NCBI GenBank assembly: GCA_018262815.1
Contig: JADFDN010000021.1
Location: 1 to 35,062, forward strand
Direction of reading: 5' to 3'
DNA length: 35,062 bases
From: Thiobacillus sp.
GTDB taxonomy: Bacteria > Pseudomonadota > Gammaproteobacteria > Burkholderiales > Thiobacillaceae
This document shows positions 1 through 8,280 of this stretch, one piece after another. Numbering within the stretch: position 1 is the stretch's first letter; every line of letters starts with the position of its first letter. Position numbers and translations under genes: made by a program. The notes under the pieces were generated by a model. That model did no database searches, was not told the DNA's origin, and saw only the letters and a list, made by a program, of their open reading frames with translations.

Positions 1-343
<343 letters not shown>

Positions 344-503
344 ATCACTGCTATTACTTCAAATACTTCAGTCGCTCAACTCAAACTCGCGCCACCAAAT
401 TAATAGCGACGCTTCATTCAAGTGTGAGCATTTATGCTAGTTGTCAGACCAGCCAAAGCCAGTCCAACTACCGCAACAACACCCACACCTATCGGCTGTA
501 AAT

Positions 504-515
504 TGTTAAAGATCA
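504..515 (-). promoter_or_regulatory. boxA-like antitermination site in the rrn leader
   Basis: On the minus strand this reads TGATCTTTAACA, close to the boxA element (TGCTCTTTAACA) that loads the Nus antitermination complex on rRNA transcripts. It lies about 160 nt upstream of the 16S 5' end and about 50 nt after the expected transcription start, the normal place for boxA. The remaining leader (344-503) holds no gene that I can recognise. Confidence 0.75.
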
Positions 516-573
516 ATCGATTAGCAACGTGTCCCGCTTTTCGCGTTTCTCGCTGCGTTTCGAGAAGGTGCGC

Positions 574-630
574 ATTCTACAGAGCAGAAATTATCCGTCA
601 ACACTTTCCGCAAAATAATTTTAAATAATT
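574..630 (-). promoter_or_regulatory. rrn operon promoter with UP-element-like A/T tract
   Basis: Minus strand: -35 TTGACG (596-601), 16-nt spacer, -10 TAGAAT (574-579), then a GC-rich discriminator (GCGCACC), the type linked to stringent control of rRNA promoters. Upstream of the -35, positions 611-630 are almost pure A/T, as in UP elements that bind the RNA polymerase alpha C-terminal domain. This A/T tract runs into the tyrS stop codon at 621-623 and its last two Ile codons. The start of transcription is inferred to be near 566. Confidence 0.8.
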
Positions 631-1811
631 GTGACGCGGGCAAATTTTCGCTTGCCGACCTGGGCCACCACAGTCGCGCCAACAGGGACGCTCACGCCTT
701 TATCGGCCACGCGTTCGCCGTCGATCCGCACCCCGCCGCCGGCGATCTGGCGGATGGCATCCGAGGTGCTGGGCACCAGGCCAGCCTGCTTCAAAAGCTG
801 CGGCACCAGCAGCGCACCTTCCACACCGGGCAGGCTGATTTCCGGCATCTCGTCCGGCAGCGCGCCCTTCTGGAAGCGCGCCTCGAATTCGGACAGCGCC
901 TGCTCGGCCGCGGCCTGATTATGGAAACGCGCGACGATTTCCTGCGCAAACCGCACCTTGATGTCGCGCGGATTGGCGCCCTCGGCCACCTGCCGCTTCC
1001 AGCCCTCGATGGTCGCAAGCGACTCGAACGAGAGCAACTGGATATAGCGCCACATCAAATCGTCCGAGATCGACATCAGCTTGCCGAAGATCTCCTGCGA
1101 CGGTTCGTTGATGCCGATGTAATTGCCGAGCGATTTCGACATCTTGTTGATGCCGTCGGTGCCCTCGAGCAAAGGCATGGTCAGGATGCATTGCGGCGGC
1201 TGGCCATGATGTTTCTGCAGCTCGCGTCCCATCAACAGGTTGAATTTCTGGTCGGTACCACCCAGTTCGACGTCCGCCTTCAGCTCGACCGAGTCGTAGC
1301 CCTGGATCAGCGGATACAGGAATTCGTGGATCGCGATCGGCTGCTGATTGCTGTATCGCTTGTGGAAGTCGTCCCGCTCCAGCATGCGCGCCACCGTGTG
1401 CGTCGCCGCCAGCCGGATCATGCCGGCCGATCCCAGTTTTTCCATCCATTCCGAATTGAAGCGCACCTCGGTCAAAGCCGGATCGAGGATCTTGAACACC
1501 TGTTCCTGATAGGTTCTGGCGTTTTCAGCCACCGCCTCAGGGGTCAGCGGCGGACGGGTGGCGTTCTTGCCGGTGGGGTCGCCGATCATGCCGGTAAAGT
1601 CGCCCACCAGGAAAATGACCTGATGCCCCAGCGTCTGAAACTGGCGCAGCTTGTTCAGCAGCACGGTATGGCCCAGGTGCAGATCGGGAGCCGTCGGATC
1701 GAATCCCGCCTTGATCCGCAACGGACGGCCCGTTTTCAGTTTTTCGGCCAGTTCGGCCTCGACCAGCAGCTCGTCGGCTCCCCGCCTGATTTCCCGCAAC
1801 GCGTCCTGCAT
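621..1811 (-). CDS. tyrS: Tyrosyl-tRNA synthetase
   Basis: Class I aminoacyl-tRNA synthetase that charges tRNA-Tyr with tyrosine in the cytoplasm. The Rossmann catalytic domain carries the signature HLGH at residues 45-48 and KMSKS at 223-227. The last ~65 residues form an S4-like RNA-binding domain, giving a 396-residue protein of usual length for the bacterial TyrRS type with HLGH. ATG at 1811 is preferred over the in-frame TTG one codon upstream because a purine-rich site (GAGAGGAA) sits at the right distance. The gene points toward the rrn operon on the same strand. I see no terminator hairpin between them, so tyrS transcripts may run into the rRNA leader. Confidence 0.97.
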   Translation of the reverse strand: MQDALREIRRGADELLVEAELAEKLKTGRPLRIKAGFDPTAPDLHLGHTVLLNKLRQFQTLGHQVIFLVGDFTGMIGDPTGKNATRPPLTPEAVAENARTYQEQVFKILDPALTEVRFNSEWMEKLGSAGMIRLAATHTVARMLERDDFHKRYSNQQPIAIHEFLYPLIQGYDSVELKADVELGGTDQKFNLLMGRELQKHHGQPPQCILTMPLLEGTDGINKMSKSLGNYIGINEPSQEIFGKLMSISDDLMWRYIQLLSFESLATIEGWKRQVAEGANPRDIKVRFAQEIVARFHNQAAAEQALSEFEARFQKGALPDEMPEISLPGVEGALLVPQLLKQAGLVPSTSDAIRQIAGGGVRIDGERVADKGVSVPVGATVVAQVGKRKFARVTII

Positions 1812-1862
1812 CAAATTCCTCTCTGCGACAGGTCAAGTTTGTCCGAACCTGTCCGTAAAACA

Positions 1863-1890
1863 TAAATACCTTTTCACCCAACGCGCGCAA
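1863..1890 (-). promoter_or_regulatory. Candidate tyrS promoter
   Basis: Minus strand: -35 TTGCGC (1885-1890), 16-nt spacer, -10 TATTTA (1863-1868), leaving a leader of about 45 nt before tyrS. The match is modest. The divergent M23 peptidase gene begins at 1970, so 1812-1969 must serve both genes. I see no T-box or other leader structure. Confidence 0.35.
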
Positions 1891-1969
1891 GCCGCTGTTT
1901 GGATTGAATAAAGTCCTCCGGGGGCATTTATGGTAGACTCCCGGCTCGATTACGGAAGGGAAACGGTCC

Positions 1970-3286
1970 ATGCCGCTCACCAAACTGAGAATCTTAACCT
2001 ATCGCATGACCGGAGCGGAACGCCGCTTCAGCCTGCGCACTCTGGTTGCACTCTCCAGCCTGCCGCTGTTCGGCGTCGTCGCCGCCTTCGGCCTGGCACC
2101 CGACACCAACACCCTCGATATCACCCCGCAAACCATTACCGAAGCCATCGCCCTGCCGGCGCTGGCAAGCGCAAGCAGCAACGACAGCTTTGAACGCGAA
2201 AGCGTGATCCAGTCCGGCGACACCCTGTCCAGCGCACTGTTGCGGCTCCGGATCGACGACCTGGAAATCCAGCGCCTGCTGGCCACCGATTCGGTGCGTC
2301 AGATGGCGTCCAGCATCCGGGCCGGCCGACGCATCCAGGCCACCACCACGCAGGATGGCCAGCTGATCGCCATCCGGTTCGATCGCGGCGACGCGCCCGC
2401 TCTGACTGTCCGCAAGCAGGGCGAAGGCTTCGTCTCGGAAGAAAGCAGCGAAGTGCTCGAAACGCGTGTGGTGATGCGTTCCGGCCGCATCCTGTCATCG
2501 CTGTATGGCGCCACCGACAGCGCCGGCGTCCCCGACAAGATTGCCAACCAGATGGCCGAGACCTTCTCGACCAGCCTGGACTTCCGCGAAGACCTGCGTC
2601 GCGGCGACACCTTCTCGGTCATCTACACGGTCGATTACCGCAATGGCGAACCCATCGCCGCAGGCAAACTCCTCGCCGCCGAATTCGTCAATGCCGGCAA
2701 GCCCTACCGGGCCGTTCTGTTCCGCGACAACTCCGGACGCGAGGCCTATTACACCCCTGAAGGCGAATCGCTGAAGAAGGGCTTCCTGCGTTCGCCGCTG
2801 GAATTCTCCCGCGTCACCTCGAGCTTCAGCAATTCGCGCAAGCATCCCGTTTATGGTTTCCACCGCGCCCATACCGGCGTCGATTTCGGCGCGCCCACAG
2901 GCACCCGGGTCAAGGCCACCGGCGAAGCCATCGTGAAGTTCGCCGGTCGCCGCGGCGGCTACGGCAACCTCGTCATCCTGCGCCATCCCAATGGCTACGA
3001 AACCTACTACGCCCACCTGAGCGCATTCGCATCCGGAATCCGTTCGGGTCGCGCGGTCAAACAAGGCCAGGTCATCGCCTATGTCGGCTCGACCGGCGCC
3101 TCCACCGGCCCGCACCTGCACTATGAAGTGCGCATTGCCGGCCGGCCGCAGAATCCCATGGCCATCAAGCTGCCGGGTTCGCCGCCACTGTCTGTAGCCC
3201 AGCGTGCCCGCTTCCGCGAACAGACTGCGACCTGGTCCGACAATCTGGCCCTGTTGCGCGGCACCAATCTCGCCGCACTCGATTGA
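1970..3286 (+). CDS. M23-family murein DD-endopeptidase (MepM/OapA-like)
   Basis: Predicted cell-wall endopeptidase that cuts peptide cross-links in the periplasm, so that new peptidoglycan can be inserted. An N-terminal membrane anchor lies at residues ~23-42, followed by an OapA/LysM-like segment around residues 78-125 (starting ESVIQSGDTLSSALL) and a C-terminal M23 domain at ~275-400. The zinc ligands are visible: H301 and D305 in HxxxD, and H384 in the HLH motif, with catalytic H349. The start has a GGAAGGGAA site upstream. The stop overlaps the TTG start of the anhydromuramic acid kinase gene, so peptidoglycan remodelling and recycling genes are translationally linked. Length (438 aa) is normal for the family. 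Confidence 0.93.
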   Translation: MPLTKLRILTYRMTGAERRFSLRTLVALSSLPLFGVVAAFGLAPDTNTLDITPQTITEAIALPALASASSNDSFERESVIQSGDTLSSALLRLRIDDLEIQRLLATDSVRQMASSIRAGRRIQATTTQDGQLIAIRFDRGDAPALTVRKQGEGFVSEESSEVLETRVVMRSGRILSSLYGATDSAGVPDKIANQMAETFSTSLDFREDLRRGDTFSVIYTVDYRNGEPIAAGKLLAAEFVNAGKPYRAVLFRDNSGREAYYTPEGESLKKGFLRSPLEFSRVTSSFSNSRKHPVYGFHRAHTGVDFGAPTGTRVKATGEAIVKFAGRRGGYGNLVILRHPNGYETYYAHLSAFASGIRSGRAVKQGQVIAYVGSTGASTGPHLHYEVRIAGRPQNPMAIKLPGSPPLSVAQRARFREQTATWSDNLALLRGTNLAALD

Positions 3287-4401
3287 GTTCAGTCACCGCA
3301 CATGAGACCGAACGCTACGTCGGTCTCATGTCCGGCACCAGTCTCGATGGTGTCGATGCCGTCCTTGCCGAAATAGGTTCCGACGGCCACCCCCGCCTGC
3401 TGTACAGCCATTACCTGCCCTACCCTGACACCTTGCGCGCACAGCTGCTGGCTTTGCACGCGCCGCAACCCGACGAAATCCATCTTGCCGCGCTCGCCGC
3501 CAACGAGCTGGCACGCCTGTATGCCGAAGCGGTCGGTACGCTGCTGGACGGCGTTGGCCGCGACAGCGTGCGCGCGATCGGCTGCCACGGGCAAACCCTG
3601 CGCCACCGGCCGGCGGATGGCTACACGTTGCAGATCGGCAATGGCGCCCTGCTGGCCGAGCTGACCGGCATCACGGTCGTCGCCGACTTCCGCAGCCGCG
3701 ACATTGCCGCGGGCGGCCAAGGCGCGCCCTTGGTGCCCGCCTTCCATGCACAGGCGCTCCGGCTCCCGGGTACCCACCGCGTCATCGCCAACATCGGCGG
3801 CATCGCCAACATCACCGATCTGCCCGCGGATGGCACGGTGCGCGGCTGGGACACCGGCCCCGGCAACATGCTGCTGGATGCCTGGGTCACGCGCCACCGT
3901 GACACCCACTACGACCGCGATGGCGCCTGGGCAGCGAGCGGACGCGTTCACCCCGGCCTGCTGGCCGCACTGACGCAGCATGCCTACCTAACACAGCCGC
4001 CGCCCAAGAGCGCCGGGCGCGAACAGTTCAATCTCGCGTGGCTGGACGCCACGCTGAGCAGTCTGGATGACGTGCTTGCGCCGGCCGACGTGCAGGCCAC
4101 TCTGCTCGAATTCAGCGCTGCCAGCCTCGCCGATGCGGTGAAGCGCGAATGCGGCGGCGCACAGGAAGTCTACGTCTGCGGCGGCGGCGCGCACAACGGC
4201 GCGCTGATGCAGCGGATCAGCATGTATCTGCCCAACCTCAGGGTGACGACCACCGCCGCCCTCGGGATCGATCCCGACTGGGTGGAGGCACTCGCCTTCG
4301 CCTGGCTGGCACGGCAAACCTTGCACCATGCGCCGGGCAACCTGCCAGCGGTGACGGGCGCACGAGGCGAACGCATCCTGGGGGCGATTTACCCCGCCTG
4401 A
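3283..4401 (+). CDS. anmK: Anhydro-N-acetylmuramic acid kinase
   Basis: Phosphorylates and hydrolyses 1,6-anhydro-MurNAc released during peptidoglycan turnover, giving MurNAc-6-phosphate for recycling. The N-terminal phosphate-binding motif GLMSGTSLDG (14-23) and GWDTGPGN (188-195, with the likely catalytic Asp190) are intact, and length (372 aa) is typical. The only start that keeps the N-terminal motif is TTG at 3283, which overlaps the TGA of the upstream M23 gene (TTGA). There is no clear ribosome binding site, so translation probably depends on coupling to the peptidase gene. The next ATG lies inside the GLMSGTS motif and is too late. Confidence 0.94.
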   Translation: MSSVTAHETERYVGLMSGTSLDGVDAVLAEIGSDGHPRLLYSHYLPYPDTLRAQLLALHAPQPDEIHLAALAANELARLYAEAVGTLLDGVGRDSVRAIGCHGQTLRHRPADGYTLQIGNGALLAELTGITVVADFRSRDIAAGGQGAPLVPAFHAQALRLPGTHRVIANIGGIANITDLPADGTVRGWDTGPGNMLLDAWVTRHRDTHYDRDGAWAASGRVHPGLLAALTQHAYLTQPPPKSAGREQFNLAWLDATLSSLDDVLAPADVQATLLEFSAASLADAVKRECGGAQEVYVCGGGAHNGALMQRISMYLPNLRVTTTAALGIDPDWVEALAFAWLARQTLHHAPGNLPAVTGARGERILGAIYPA

Positions 4402-4418
4402 ATGTCGCGCCGGAAAAC

Positions 4419-4438
4419 AAAAAAGCGGCCGAAGCCGC
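4419..4438. repeat. Second copy of the terminator stem-loop, without T tract
   Basis: A6-GCGGC-CGAA-GCCGC occurs here and again, identically over 20 nt, at 4453-4472. Only the downstream copy is followed by a T run. The pair lies 18 nt past the anmK stop. It probably arose by local duplication of the terminator. Confidence 0.8.
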
Positions 4439-4452
4439 GATGTCCTGATTTG

Positions 4453-4479
4453 AAAAAAGCGGCCGAAGCCGCTTTTTTT
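4453..4479. terminator. Bidirectional terminator between anmK and erpA
   Basis: A6, stem GCGGC, loop CGAA, stem GCCGC, T7. Because the stem is flanked by A on one side and T on the other, it can stop transcription from both convergent genes, anmK (plus) and erpA (minus). Confidence 0.9.
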
Positions 4480-4496
4480 ATTGGGTGAGGAAGCGC

Positions 4497-4847
4497 TTAC
4501 GCCGAGAACGACGAGCCGCAACCGCAGGTGGTGGTGGCGTTCGGGTTCTTGATCACGAACTGCGCGCCTTCCAGGCCTTCCGAATAGTCGATCTCCGCAC
4601 CCACCAGGTACTGGAAGCTCATCGAATCGACCAGCAGGGTCACGCCGTTCTTCACCATCACGGTGTCGTCGGCATTCTGCGCTTCGTCGAAGGTAAAGCC
4701 GTACTGGAAGCCGGAACAGCCGCCGCCGGAGACGAACACGCGCAGTTTCAGGTCGGGGTTGCCTTCCTCGTCGATCAGGCTTTTGACTTTGCTGGCCGCG
4801 CTATCGGTGAAGACCAGCGGGGTTTCCATTTCGGTTGCTGCATTCAT
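4497..4847 (-). CDS. erpA: Iron-sulfur cluster insertion protein ErpA
   Basis: A-type carrier of the HesB/IscA family that delivers Fe-S clusters to target proteins in the cytoplasm. The three cluster-binding cysteines are present: C44 in [10 protein letters not shown], and C108 and C110 in the C-terminal CGCG. Length (116 aa) is normal. Start ATG at 4847 has an AAGGAG site. The gene stands downstream of argC with its own strong promoter in the 115-bp gap, and is not part of an isc or suf cluster in this window. ErpA is favoured over IscA because of this isolated position and the N-terminal extension; the distinction is inference. Confidence 0.92.
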   Translation of the reverse strand: MNAATEMETPLVFTDSAASKVKSLIDEEGNPDLKLRVFVSGGGCSGFQYGFTFDEAQNADDTVMVKNGVTLLVDSMSFQYLVGAEIDYSEGLEGAQFVIKNPNATTTCGCGSSFSA

Positions 4848-4871
4848 GGTGGTGCTCCTTGAAAATGTGTG

Positions 4872-4904
4872 GGGTGATTATCCGCATCACCCGGCTTGCG
4901 TCAA
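4872..4904 (-). promoter_or_regulatory. erpA promoter with overlapping inverted repeat
   Basis: Minus strand: -35 TTGACG (4899-4904), 16-nt spacer, -10 GATAAT (4877-4882), 30 nt before the erpA start. A perfect inverted repeat, GGGTGAT-7 nt-ATCACCC (4872-4892), covers the -10 and much of the spacer, the place for a repressor. It does not resemble the IscR type 1 site as I know it. No regulator gene is adjacent. Confidence 0.7.
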
Positions 4905-4962
4905 GCAAAGACCCTGCTCCGGCCACGGAGTTCCGCTCCGGCAGCCCCCGCCCGAACAACGA

Positions 4963-5991
4963 TCAGGGCAACATCCCCACGTCGGCGAGCGCCGTATCCT
5001 CGGGCAGATCGAACAGGATATTCATGTTCTGCACCGCCTGACCGGCTGCGCCCTTGACCAGATTGTCGATCACCGACAGCACCACCACGGTGTCGCCGCC
5101 CTGCGGCCGGTGCACCGCGATGCGGCAGACGTTGGCGCCGCGCACCGAGCGGGTTTCCGGATGCGCGCCCGCGGGCATCACATCGACGAAGGCCTCGCCC
5201 GCGTAGCGCTTCTCGAACAGGGCCTGCAGGTCGACGTCAGCGCTCACCTTCGCGTACAGGGTGGCGTGGATGCCGCGGATCAGCGGCGTCAGGTGCGGCA
5301 CGAAGGTGAAATCCACCGGCTTGCCGGCGAAGCTGTCCAGTCCCTGCTTGATCTCCGGCCAGTGGCGATGGCCGCCGACGGCGTAAGCCTTGAAGTTGTC
5401 TGCCGCCTCGGCGAACAGAATGTGGGTTTCCGGCTTGCGGCCGGCGCCGGACACGCCCGACTTGGCGTCCGCCACCAGAAAGCCGGTGTCGACTGCGCCG
5501 GACTCCAGCAGCGGCAGGAAACCCAGCTGCACCGCGGTCGGATAGCAGCCGGGGTTGGCGATCAGGCGCGCGCCCTTGATCTTGTCGCGATTGATCTCGG
5601 GCAGGCCGTACACCGCCTCGGCCACCAGGTCCGGGCAGGCATGTTCCATCTTGTACCACTTCTCCCACACCGCGATGTCCTTGATACGGAAATCGGCCGC
5701 GAGGTCGATCACCTTGACGCCGGCGTCGAGCAGCGCGCGCGTCTGCTGCATCGCCACGCCGTTGGGGGTAGCGAAGAACACCACGTCGCAGCTTTCCAGC
5801 CCCGCTTCCTCGGGGGTGGAAAACGCCAGCTTCACCCGGCCGCGCAGGTTGGGAAACATCTCCGCCACCGGCATGCCGGCTTCCTTGCGCGAAGTAATGG
5901 CCTTGAGTTCCACCTCGGGGTGACGCGCCAAGAGGCGCAGCAGTTCGACCCCGGTGTAGCCCGTGCCGCCGACAATACCGACTTTGATCAT
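4963..5991 (-). CDS. argC: N-acetyl-gamma-glutamyl-phosphate reductase
   Basis: Third step of arginine biosynthesis: NADPH-dependent reduction of N-acetylglutamyl phosphate to the semialdehyde. The Rossmann motif GGTGYTG (8-14) and the active-site cysteine C149 in NPGCYPTA are clear, and length (342 aa) is normal. The frame stays open 59 codons upstream, but ATG at 5991 begins with the family's usual [14 protein letters not shown] and has an AAGGAA site. An rpsI terminator separates it from the ribosomal operon. No other arg gene is nearby. Confidence 0.97.
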   Translation of the reverse strand: MIKVGIVGGTGYTGVELLRLLARHPEVELKAITSRKEAGMPVAEMFPNLRGRVKLAFSTPEEAGLESCDVVFFATPNGVAMQQTRALLDAGVKVIDLAADFRIKDIAVWEKWYKMEHACPDLVAEAVYGLPEINRDKIKGARLIANPGCYPTAVQLGFLPLLESGAVDTGFLVADAKSGVSGAGRKPETHILFAEAADNFKAYAVGGHRHWPEIKQGLDSFAGKPVDFTFVPHLTPLIRGIHATLYAKVSADVDLQALFEKRYAGEAFVDVMPAGAHPETRSVRGANVCRIAVHRPQGGDTVVVLSVIDNLVKGAAGQAVQNMNILFDLPEDTALADVGMLP

Positions 5992-6049
5992 GCTGTGATT
6001 TCCTTGCAGAGAACTTTCCAATTGTAAGACACGCCCGATGAACGGACGT

Positions 6050-6082
6050 AAAAAAAGCCGCCCTGAAACGGACGGCTTTTTT
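6050..6082 (-). terminator. Terminator of the rplM-rpsI operon
   Basis: Minus strand: A-rich run, stem GCCGTCC, loop GTTTCA, stem GGGCGGC (one G-T pair), then seven T. It lies 12 nt past the rpsI stop and upstream of argC, which is transcribed the same way. Confidence 0.9.
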
Positions 6083-6094
6083 CGCAACAAGCGA

Positions 6095-6487
6095 TCAGCG
6101 CTTGGAGAACTGCTTGCGGCGACGGGCCTTGTGGAAGCCGACCTTCTTGCGCTCGACTTCGCGGGCATCGCGGGTCACCAGACCGGCAGCCTTCAGCGTG
6201 GGCTTCATCCCGGCGTCCAGGTCGATCAGCGCACGGGTGATGCCGTGGCGCACCGCACCGGCCTGGCCGGACTCACCGCCGCCTGCCACGTTGACCATGA
6301 TGTCGAAGCGGTTCAGGTTGTCGGTCAGCACCAGCGGCTGACGCACGACCATGCGGCCGGTCTCGCGCGAGAAATACTCGTCCACCGGCTTGTCGTTGAC
6401 GATGATCTTGCCGCTGCCGGCCTTGATGAACACACGGGCAACCGACGATTTGCGACGCCCCGTACCGTAGTTGTAGTTACCGATCAT
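6095..6487 (-). CDS. rpsI: 30S ribosomal protein S9 (uS9)
   Basis: Small-subunit head protein whose basic C-terminal tail reaches the P-site tRNA. The sequence [16 protein letters not shown] at the N terminus and the tail ending [11 protein letters not shown] are diagnostic, and length (130 aa) is standard. The start ATG overlaps the rplM stop (ATGA), so the two proteins are translationally coupled, as in the conserved rplM-rpsI operon. No anomalies. Confidence 0.99.
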   Translation of the reverse strand: MIGNYNYGTGRRKSSVARVFIKAGSGKIIVNDKPVDEYFSRETGRMVVRQPLVLTDNLNRFDIMVNVAGGGESGQAGAVRHGITRALIDLDAGMKPTLKAAGLVTRDAREVERKKVGFHKARRRKQFSKR

Positions 6488-6930
6488 GATGCAGCCTTAA
6501 CGTTGATGTCGAGGGGCTGGGGCTGTTGAGCCTCGTGCGGATGGTCCGCGCCCGCGTAGATTTTCATTTTCTTGATCATGGCGTAGCCGAGCGGGCCCTT
6601 GGGCAGCATGCCCTTGACCGCTTTTTCCAGCGCACGGCCGGGGAAACGTTCCTGCATCTTGTCGAAGTTGGTCTCGTAGATGCCGCCGGGATAGCCGGAG
6701 TGGCGATAGTATTTCTTGTCGAGGCCCTTGTTGCCGGTCACGACCATCTTGCTGGCGTTGACCACCACGATGTAGTCGCCGGTGTCGACGTGGGGCGTGA
6801 ACTCGGGCTTGTGCTTGCCGCGCAGACGGCGGGCAATCTCGGAAGCCAGGCGACCCAGCACTTTGTTATCGGCATCAACCACGAACCAGTCGCGTTTGAC
6901 TTCATGCGTTTTAGCGGAAAAGGTTTTCAT
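6484..6930 (-). CDS. rplM: 50S ribosomal protein L13 (uL13)
   Basis: Large-subunit protein needed early in 50S assembly. The N terminus [20 protein letters not shown] and the internal GDYIVVVNA and HSGYPGG are characteristic. The frame extends 25 codons upstream, but ATG at 6930 matches the family start and follows an AGAGG site. Length (148 aa) is a few residues longer than in E. coli because of the C-terminal tail. It is first gene of the rplM-rpsI operon, with its own promoter and a leader hairpin over its ribosome binding site. Confidence 0.98.
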   Translation of the reverse strand: MKTFSAKTHEVKRDWFVVDADNKVLGRLASEIARRLRGKHKPEFTPHVDTGDYIVVVNASKMVVTGNKGLDKKYYRHSGYPGGIYETNFDKMQERFPGRALEKAVKGMLPKGPLGYAMIKKMKIYAGADHPHEAQQPQPLDINVKAAS

Positions 6931-6937
6931 GACCCAA

Positions 6938-6951
6938 CCTCTGCACAGAGG
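6938..6951 (-). promoter_or_regulatory. Leader hairpin covering the rplM ribosome binding site
   Basis: CCTCTGTGCAGAGG is a perfect inverted repeat (6-bp arms), and its 3' arm is the AGAGG Shine-Dalgarno sequence of rplM, 7 nt before the ATG. Folding would hide the site. The rplM leader is a target of L13 autoregulation in E. coli; applying that here is inference. Confidence 0.55.
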
Positions 6952-6971
6952 ACAATCTCGGAAAGCCGGGC

Positions 6972-7001
6972 ATTTTAACTGCGCACCCGGAACAAAGTCA
7001 A
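6972..7001 (-). promoter_or_regulatory. rplM-rpsI promoter
   Basis: Minus strand: -35 TTGACT (6996-7001), 18-nt spacer, -10 TAAAAT (6972-6977). Good hexamers. The leader to the rplM ATG would be about 35-40 nt, containing the hairpin at 6938-6951. Confidence 0.7.
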
Positions 7002-7046
7002 ACACTGTCTGCGAATTGATTGCCGGCCTGGCTTACAATCCCCGCC

Positions 7047-7808
7047 ATGACCGCCTGGCTTGCCACCAACCTTGTCGCCGCCGCCCTGCTGCCGCCGCTA
7101 TTGCTGGTGATCCTGCTGGCCGCCGGGCTCGTTTTTCACCGTCGCCGCCCCCGTCTGTCCATGTCGCTGATCCTGCTCTCCACCGCCGCGCTGTACGTCC
7201 TCTCCACCCCCTGGGTCGGCGGCGTGCTGCTGAAAACCCTGGAAATCAGCGCGCCGGTCAGCCCGGACTCTCTGCAGAACGCCCACGCCATCGTCGTCCT
7301 CGGCGGCGGTCGGCGCGTGGACTCGGCCGAATACGGCAGCGACACCCTCAACGGCATCAGCCTGGAACGCCTGCGCTACGCCGCCTTCCTCCATCGCGCC
7401 AGCGGGCTGCCGATCCTGGCCACGGGCGGCAAGCCCGGCGGCGGCCAACTCGCCGAAGGCCGCATCATGCAGCACGTTCTGCACAGCGAATACGGCCTTC
7501 CCGTCCGCTGGGTCGAAGACGCCTCCCTCACCACCTGGGACAATGCACGTCTCTCCGCAGCGCCGCTCAAGCAGGCCGGCGTCGGGCGCATCGTGCTGGT
7601 CACCCACGCCTGGCACCTGCGCCGCGCCGTCCCCCTGTTCGAAGCGCAGGGACTCGACGTCATCCCCGCCGGCATCCAGTTTTCCAGCACCCGCATCGAC
7701 TCCATCCTCGACGTCCTGCCCACGCCTGCAGGCTTGCGCGACAGCACCTTCGCCCTGCATGAGTGGCTGGGGATTTTGTGGTACAAACTCCGCTCGTTTT
7801 TTGCCTGA
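7047..7808 (+). CDS. YdcF/ElyC-like DUF218 membrane protein
   Basis: Member of the ElyC/SanA/YdcF (DUF218) family, membrane proteins tied to envelope integrity in enterobacteria; the biochemical activity is not settled. Two N-terminal membrane segments (about residues 5-28 and 38-57) precede a soluble domain with IVVLGGG, GGKPGGGQ and the C-terminal VTHAWHLRRA, all family hallmarks. An in-frame TTG exists at 7020, but ATG at 7047 is chosen because the first helix then begins near the N terminus. No ribosome binding site is visible; a TACAAT box (7034-7039) ends only 7 nt before the ATG, so the mRNA might be nearly leaderless. The osmC-like gene follows after 9 nt. Confidence 0.85.
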   Translation: MTAWLATNLVAAALLPPLLLVILLAAGLVFHRRRPRLSMSLILLSTAALYVLSTPWVGGVLLKTLEISAPVSPDSLQNAHAIVVLGGGRRVDSAEYGSDTLNGISLERLRYAAFLHRASGLPILATGGKPGGGQLAEGRIMQHVLHSEYGLPVRWVEDASLTTWDNARLSAAPLKQAGVGRIVLVTHAWHLRRAVPLFEAQGLDVIPAGIQFSSTRIDSILDVLPTPAGLRDSTFALHEWLGILWYKLRSFFA

Positions 7809-7817
7809 AGGATGTCC

Positions 7818-8234
7818 ATGAAAGCCCGCGTCAAACTCATCGAAGGTGTCAGCTTCGTCGGTCAGAGCGAATCCGGCCACAGCGTCGTCATGGACGGCGC
7901 CCCCGAATCCGGCGGCAAGAACCTCGGCGCGCGCCCGATGGAAATGCTGCTCATGGGCCTGGGCGGCTGCTCCGCCTTCGACGTCGTCATGATTCTGCGC
8001 AAGGGCCGCCAGCAGGTCACCGACTGCGTCGCCGACCTTTCGGCCGAGCGCGCCGACAGCGACCCCAAGGTGTTCACCCGCATCCACGTCCACTTCACCG
8101 TCACCGGCAAGGCGCTCGATCCCAAGCGCGTCGAACAGGCGGTGCACCTGTCGGCCGAGAAATACTGCTCGGCCTCGATCATGCTCGGCAAGACGGCCGA
8201 GATCACGCATGACTTCGAGGTGGTGGAGGGCTGA
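7818..8234 (+). CDS. OsmC family protein (YhfA-like)
   Basis: OsmC/Ohr-fold protein, 138 aa; family members reduce organic or lipid hydroperoxides through a cysteine pair, and the YhfA-like branch has no firm substrate. Both cysteines are present: one in GLGGCSAFDVV (about residue 52) and one in EKYCSAS (about residue 114). ATG at 7818 is preferred over 7812 because AAGGA lies at correct spacing. It is likely cotranscribed with the YdcF-like gene 9 nt upstream. The last 59 codons exist again, mutated and shortened, at 8810-8944 on the far side of a toxin-antitoxin pair. Confidence 0.9.
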   Translation: MKARVKLIEGVSFVGQSESGHSVVMDGAPESGGKNLGARPMEMLLMGLGGCSAFDVVMILRKGRQQVTDCVADLSAERADSDPKVFTRIHVHFTVTGKALDPKRVEQAVHLSAEKYCSASIMLGKTAEITHDFEVVEG

Positions 8235-8238
8235 CCGC

Positions 8239-8275
8239 CAAAAAAGCAAACGGGCTCCCGACGAAGCCCGTTTGC
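8239..8275 (-). terminator. Terminator after the toxin-antitoxin operon, with a competing hairpin
   Basis: Minus strand: stem GCAAACGGGCT (11 bp, 8-nt loop) followed by T6 at 8240-8245, just past the toxin stop. A second perfect hairpin, GAAGCCCG-TTTG-CGGGCTTC (8263-8282), overlaps the toxin stop and shares one arm, so the two folds exclude each other. The same sequence lies downstream of osmC on the plus strand, but without a T run in that direction. Confidence 0.75.
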
Positions 8276-8280
8276 GGGCT

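Noticed and set aside
4663-6027. 454-codon plus-strand frame opposite argC
   Set aside because: It is the reverse of argC and erpA; His/Arg/Gln-rich composition is typical for antisense in high-GC DNA.
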